From the NCBI GenBank assembly GCA_964405775.1, contig CAYOPG010000076.1, forward strand, positions 1 to 10,467: a stretch of DNA of 10,467 nt, in the 5' to 3' direction. Source of the DNA: JAAZFF01 sp964405775 (GTDB lineage: Bacteria; Verrucomicrobiota; Kiritimatiellia; RFP12; UBA3636). Positions 7,048 through 10,467 of the stretch are shown here, piece by piece. Within the stretch, counting starts at the first letter, position 1, and each line of letters begins with the position of its first letter. The notes under the pieces are model-generated. The model made no database searches, was not told where the DNA came from, and saw only the letters and a program-made list of their open reading frames with translations. The translations under genes were made by a program, and so were the position numbers.

Positions 7048-8304
7048 ATGAATCCATCAGAAAAAATCTTAGTAATCAACTCCGGGTCGTCATCTTTAAA
7101 GCTAACCCTTTATGCAATAAGCACTAAACAGCGCTTGGCGACGGGTCTTGTTGAGCGAATCGGGACGGAGTCCGCAAATATGGCCTATAGCCGGACAGGC
7201 GAGCCTAAAACGGAGAAAACTGTTGTCGCGGAAAACCATGCCGAGGCGCTTGAACTCCTGACAAAATATCTGGTGGATCCTGAACTCGGCGTGATGGAGT
7301 CCCTTTCAGAAATCGGCGCCATAGGACATCGAGTGCTGCACGGAGGCGAACTTTTCAAAGAGGCCACATTGGTAACCCCCGATGTCATGACGCAGCTTCG
7401 CTATCTTGTTCCGCTAGGACCTCTCCACATGCCGGCCAATATCGGAGGCGTGGACGCATGCAAAAAAATATTTCCTGACGCTCCTAACGTAGCTGTGTTC
7501 GACACGGCCTTTCACCAGACGATGCCCGATTACGCCAGCCGCTACGCAATACCCAATGAGTATTATGAGAAGTATGGCATACGCAAATTCGGTTTCCACG
7601 GCACATCGCACCATTACGTAACGCAAGCCACCGCCGAATTTCTCGGCAAAAAACCCGAAGAGTTGAAATTTGTAACCTGTCACCTGGGCAACGGCTCAAG
7701 CCTCGCTGCCGTCAAATACGGCAAGGTGTACGACACAACCATGGGGCTAACGCCGCTGGACGGCGTCGTAATGGGAACGCGCAGTGGCAACATTGACCCC
7801 GCCGTCGTGCTGACGCTGGTTCGTCAGGGCATGAGCGCTGATGATATCGACAATCTACTAAACAAAAAAAGCGGATTGCTCGGAGTCGGCGGCATCAACT
7901 CCGGCGACATGCGAGATATCGTAAACAACGCGGCAAACGGCGTAGAAACAGCCAAGCTTGCGCTTGAAATGTGGGCTCACCGAATTATCTTTTACATTGG
8001 AGGCTACAGCGCGCTGATAGGCGGCGCTGATGCCATCGTTTTCACCGGCGGCATAGGAGAGAATAGCTGGCAAGCCCGTTTAAGAGTGTTGTCCCAGCTC
8101 GGGCCGATCGGATGCACAATGGACGAAGAGGCGAACAGAACTCGCAAAGGCCCGTGCTTTGTATCAACCCCAGAGTCAAAAGTTGCTGCAATAATAATGC
8201 CTACAGATGAGGAGTTGATGATCGCCAGACAAACTTTCGAAGTAGTAACAGCCGCGCGCGCAGCTTCAAAAAAACAAGAAGAAATAAAGGATTTTGCAAT
8301 ATGA
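7048..8304 (+). CDS. ackA: Acetate kinase
   Basis: 418 residues, cytoplasmic, slightly longer than the usual 395-405 because of a few extra N-terminal residues and a charged C-terminal tail. It catalyses acetyl phosphate + ADP to acetate + ATP, the ATP-forming last step of acetate fermentation; the reverse allows acetate activation. All residues defined in the Methanosarcina enzyme appear at a constant offset of four: N11 in VINSGSSSLK, R95 in GHRVLHGG, D152 in VFDTAFHQTMP, H184 in FGFHGTSHHYV, R245 in MGTRSGNIDP and E388 in PTDEEL. The ATP-site loops CHLGNGSSL (211-219) and FTGGIGENS (332-340) are intact. It is the first gene of an operon with pta, whose ATG overlaps its stop. A clear promoter lies 72 bases upstream, but the start codon has no obvious Shine-Dalgarno site. 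Confidence 0.97.
   Translation: MNPSEKILVINSGSSSLKLTLYAISTKQRLATGLVERIGTESANMAYSRTGEPKTEKTVVAENHAEALELLTKYLVDPELGVMESLSEIGAIGHRVLHGGELFKEATLVTPDVMTQLRYLVPLGPLHMPANIGGVDACKKIFPDAPNVAVFDTAFHQTMPDYASRYAIPNEYYEKYGIRKFGFHGTSHHYVTQATAEFLGKKPEELKFVTCHLGNGSSLAAVKYGKVYDTTMGLTPLDGVVMGTRSGNIDPAVVLTLVRQGMSADDIDNLLNKKSGLLGVGGINSGDMRDIVNNAANGVETAKLALEMWAHRIIFYIGGYSALIGGADAIVFTGGIGENSWQARLRVLSQLGPIGCTMDEEANRTRKGPCFVSTPESKVAAIIMPTDEELMIARQTFEVVTAARAASKKQEEIKDFAI
8286..8291 (+). promoter_or_regulatory. Shine-Dalgarno site of pta inside ackA
   Basis: AAAGGA lies nine bases before the pta ATG, inside the last codons of ackA. It supports the start at 8301 and allows some independent initiation besides coupling through the ATGA overlap. 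Confidence 0.6.
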
Positions 8305-9314
8305 ATTTTCTGGAAACACTCCTCCCAAAAGCCAAAGAAGCAAACAAACACATCGTCTTGCCCGAGGGCATGGATCCGCGCGTCGTCACGGCGGCGTATA
8401 AACTTGCAGACGAAGGAGTCTGCAGAACAACACTGCTCGGCACCGTCGCCGAGATTGACAACGCATGCGCCAAGGCGGGAGTCTCTTTCAAAGGACTACC
8501 AATAGAAATCATAGACTACACAACCGACCCGCTCGGTGACGAGCTTGCCGCTGCCCTCTACGAACGCCGCAAGGCCAAAGGGCTTTCGCAAGAGGAAGCC
8601 ACTAATTTGATACGCACAAAACGGTTGTATTTCGGGAATATGATGCTGTCTCAGGGCTTAGCCGATGGTCTGGTCGCCGGATCAATAGCATCCACGCCAG
8701 ACATGCTCCGCGCCTCCTTCCACTGCGTCGGCACCGCCAAAGGCATTAAACTGGCAAGCTCTTGCTTCATCATGGATCTCCAGACCCCCGCCCCTTCCGG
8801 GGACACTACCCTGCTGTACGCAGACTGTGCTGTAAACCCCTGCCCCTCCGCAGAAGAGCTAGTAGATGTGGCGCAGGCGACTGCCGACAGCGCAACCGCA
8901 CTTCTGGGTAAAAGACCCAAACTGGCTTTTCTTAGCTTTTCCACCAAGGGTAGCGCAAACCATGAACTGATAGAAAAAGTTAGGAGTGCGGCAAACCTAG
9001 CCAAAATACGTTTTCTAGAGAAGGGCATACAAGCAGACGTTGACGGAGAGATGCAAGCAGACGCGGCGCTGGTTCAGCAAGTTGCTGATTCCAAGGCTCC
9101 CGGCAGCACTGTCGCAGGCAATGCAAACGTACTCATATTCCCGGATCTTCAGTCAGGCAACATTTGCTACAAAATTACGGAGCGCCTCGCTGGCGCCAAG
9201 GCATTCGGACCTATTCTCCAAGGACTTGCGAAACCTGTCAACGACCTTTCACGCGGATGCTCTGCCGAAGACATCTTTGGCGTTGTAGTCATAACCGTCT
9301 GCCAAGGGCTATAG
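8301..9314 (+). CDS. pta: Phosphate acetyltransferase, short form
   Basis: 337 residues, cytoplasmic. It converts acetyl-CoA + phosphate to acetyl phosphate + CoA, feeding AckA. The length is that of the short class consisting of the PTA/PTB catalytic domain alone, without the N-terminal P-loop and DRTGG regions of the enterobacterial enzyme, so NADH or pyruvate control through those regions is not expected. Family motifs run in order: LPEGMDPRV (20-28), YFGNMML (110-116), ADGLVAGS (121-128), CAVNPCPSAEEL (176-187), LSFSTKGSA (211-219), DGEMQADAAL (248-257), NVLIFPDLQSGNICYK (276-291) and GPILQGLAKPVNDLSRG (303-319). The ATG overlaps the ackA stop by four bases. Its stop is one base from the stop of the opposing M14 gene. 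Confidence 0.97.
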   Translation: MNFLETLLPKAKEANKHIVLPEGMDPRVVTAAYKLADEGVCRTTLLGTVAEIDNACAKAGVSFKGLPIEIIDYTTDPLGDELAAALYERRKAKGLSQEEATNLIRTKRLYFGNMMLSQGLADGLVAGSIASTPDMLRASFHCVGTAKGIKLASSCFIMDLQTPAPSGDTTLLYADCAVNPCPSAEELVDVAQATADSATALLGKRPKLAFLSFSTKGSANHELIEKVRSAANLAKIRFLEKGIQADVDGEMQADAALVQQVADSKAPGSTVAGNANVLIFPDLQSGNICYKITERLAGAKAFGPILQGLAKPVNDLSRGCSAEDIFGVVVITVCQGL

Positions 9315-9315
9315 G

Positions 9316-10416
9316 CTAAGCCAGAAAACGCGCTGCGGCACGGGCGAAAGCTCGGCCCAAATTCAACGCGTTTTCCGGCATTATCGTCAAGTCTCGGAAA
9401 TTCGCGAACGGAATCTCGACGCCGATGCGGGCGGGATGCCAGTCGCAGTGTTCGCGCATCCAGACGCTCTGAGGCCTTCCATCGGAATAATTCGCGGCAG
9501 TGTTCCACGCGACCCCATACGGAAGGTCATCTGCCGCGAAATGTGGAGCATCGGGCGTAGACTCCTCCTCCAGCAACCTCGAGAAACGCCCCGAAATCTC
9601 TGCCTCGCCTGATTCCGAGGGACCTACAAAATACATGGTCTCATTGTAGGGGTATCCCCGCAACCATGGACAGTGCATATCGATCACCAAGTTAAAACGG
9701 TGTTCCATTATCTTGTCTTGTATCGCTTTGGTTTCGAAGTAGATCGGATCATCCGTGTAATCCCGGTTATGATCGTGTGGCATGCGCCGCTTGCCCTGAT
9801 CACCGTCCTCAATACCGTCCTTGTCGACAAACGGCACGGCGAGAACAAAGATATCTGGAAAAACGCTGGGACGTTCCACAATCTCACGAATAAATCCTTC
9901 AAGAGAAAACGTCGCCATCGACTCCTGAGCATGATGACGGCTTGTAACAAGGATGCGCTTCGATGCGCTCGGACTTCCTATCGCAAGACATTCCACATTG
10001 CGCCCTTTTCTGCTGTGGCAGAGTGTTGATAAAGACACAGAACCGAAAGGAATTTCTGTGATGAAACGCTCCCATTCGGACTGCATGTAAGGTATGCATA
10101 CGCAAAACCAACGTTCCTGCCCAGCCACGAGACATTCAAAGACGAAAGTTTCTCCTTGCCTTATGGCTTCTTGTCCAAGCCATTCCCAACTCTGCCCCTT
10201 GTCGGCACTGACAGCCGGGCCGCGCGTCCCGATAGCCGCGCCGTTGACAAATTTAAAGCTGTACATTCCAGGACTGTCGAATACGACCTTGAATTTCCAG
10301 TAAAACCACTTTTCGCTCGTATCCCTGAGATCTGGTTGCAGAACCGCTTCGCACCCCGTTACCGAGTGTATTACAATGTTGCCGCCCGGTATCTTCGCAT
10401 CTATTGTCATTCCCAT
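9316..10416 (-). CDS. M14 zinc carboxypeptidase related to cytosolic carboxypeptidases (CCP/AGBL-like)
   Basis: 366 residues, no signal peptide, so probably cytoplasmic. Residues about 10-125 look like the beta-sandwich that precedes the catalytic domain in CCPs: KWFYWKFKV (36-44), YSFKFVN (52-58), RGPAVS (65-70), SWEWLG (76-81) and a CIPYMQSEWERF stretch (107-118) in the place of the CCP YPYTYSDL motif. The catalytic domain keeps the M14 residues in order: zinc ligands H162 and E165 in HHAQES, substrate-binding N217-R218 in HNRDY, third zinc ligand H248 in VIDMHCP, and general base E334 in IGVEIPF. It should remove C-terminal residues from peptides or side chains; eukaryotic CCPs remove glutamates, but the bacterial substrate is not known. 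The codon before the ATG is TAA, so no earlier start is possible; M3 is an alternative. It is transcribed toward pta and looks like a separate unit. Confidence 0.87.
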   Translation of the reverse strand: MGMTIDAKIPGGNIVIHSVTGCEAVLQPDLRDTSEKWFYWKFKVVFDSPGMYSFKFVNGAAIGTRGPAVSADKGQSWEWLGQEAIRQGETFVFECLVAGQERWFCVCIPYMQSEWERFITEIPFGSVSLSTLCHSRKGRNVECLAIGSPSASKRILVTSRHHAQESMATFSLEGFIREIVERPSVFPDIFVLAVPFVDKDGIEDGDQGKRRMPHDHNRDYTDDPIYFETKAIQDKIMEHRFNLVIDMHCPWLRGYPYNETMYFVGPSESGEAEISGRFSRLLEEESTPDAPHFAADDLPYGVAWNTAANYSDGRPQSVWMREHCDWHPARIGVEIPFANFRDLTIMPENALNLGRAFARAAARFLA

Positions 10417-10425
10417 TTAAAAATT

Positions 10426-10436
10426 CCCCCACCTTT
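10426..10436 (-). promoter_or_regulatory. Shine-Dalgarno site of the M14 gene
   Basis: On the minus strand the sequence reads AAAGGTGGGGG, ending nine bases before the ATG at 10416; the AAGGTGG core lies about 12 bases from it. This is one mismatch from AAGGAGG. It supports a start at 10416, or at the third codon with looser spacing. Confidence 0.5.
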
Positions 10437-10467
10437 ATTATCATACCGAAGATTTATTCGTTCTCCG

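Noticed and set aside
9307..9322. GGCT/AGCC inverted repeat at the pta-M14 junction as a bidirectional terminator
   Set aside because: The arms are four bases with mismatched interior and no flanking T or A tract on either strand.
10440..10445. TATGAT on the minus strand as -10 of the M14 gene
   Set aside because: It would place the transcription start inside the Shine-Dalgarno sequence, and the -35 position falls off the window edge.

Overview
The window is a chromosomal stretch of an uncultured-looking Gram-negative bacterium with compact gene spacing, about balanced GC and several genes lacking a clear Shine-Dalgarno sequence. A large secreted beta-helix/LamG protein, a NYN-domain coiled-coil protein and a cytosolic-carboxypeptidase-like M14 enzyme beside ordinary fermentation genes would suit the PVC superphylum (Lentisphaerota/Kiritimatiellota-type anaerobes). 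That placement is an inference from gene style only; no rRNA or marker phylogeny is available here.

Layout. Bases 1-162 are a leader region. 163-3357 (+) encodes a 1064-residue exported right-handed beta-helix protein with a C-terminal LamG-like jelly roll. A 181-base gap (3358-3538) holds a short degenerate repeat, an imperfect inverted repeat and candidate promoter elements. 3539-6865 (+) looks like a three-gene operon: a coiled-coil protein ending in a NYN (PIN-like) ribonuclease domain, a ZIP-family divalent metal transporter (ZupT), and a membrane-anchored or exported endonuclease/exonuclease/phosphatase (EEP, DNase I-fold) protein that overlaps zupT by four bases. A 182-base gap (6866-7047) carries an 8-base tandem repeat, a good sigma70-type promoter and a leader hairpin. 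7048-9314 (+) is the acetate-forming operon ackA-pta, again with a four-base ATGA overlap. 9316-10416 (-) encodes a bacterial relative of eukaryotic cytosolic carboxypeptidases (M14 metallopeptidase). It converges on pta with one base between the two stop codons.

How the genes work together. Pta and AckA convert acetyl-CoA to acetate and make ATP, the usual energy-yielding end of sugar fermentation. The secreted beta-helix/LamG protein could bind or process polysaccharide that feeds such a metabolism, but its catalytic role is not shown. The NYN-ZupT-EEP cluster pairs two predicted metal-dependent nucleic-acid or phosphoester enzymes, one cytoplasmic and one probably extracytoplasmic, with a zinc/divalent-metal importer; any functional link is inference. 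I found no mobile element, CRISPR array, tRNA or rRNA, and no clear defence system. The least conventional items are the NYN coiled-coil protein and its operon, and the CCP-like peptidase.
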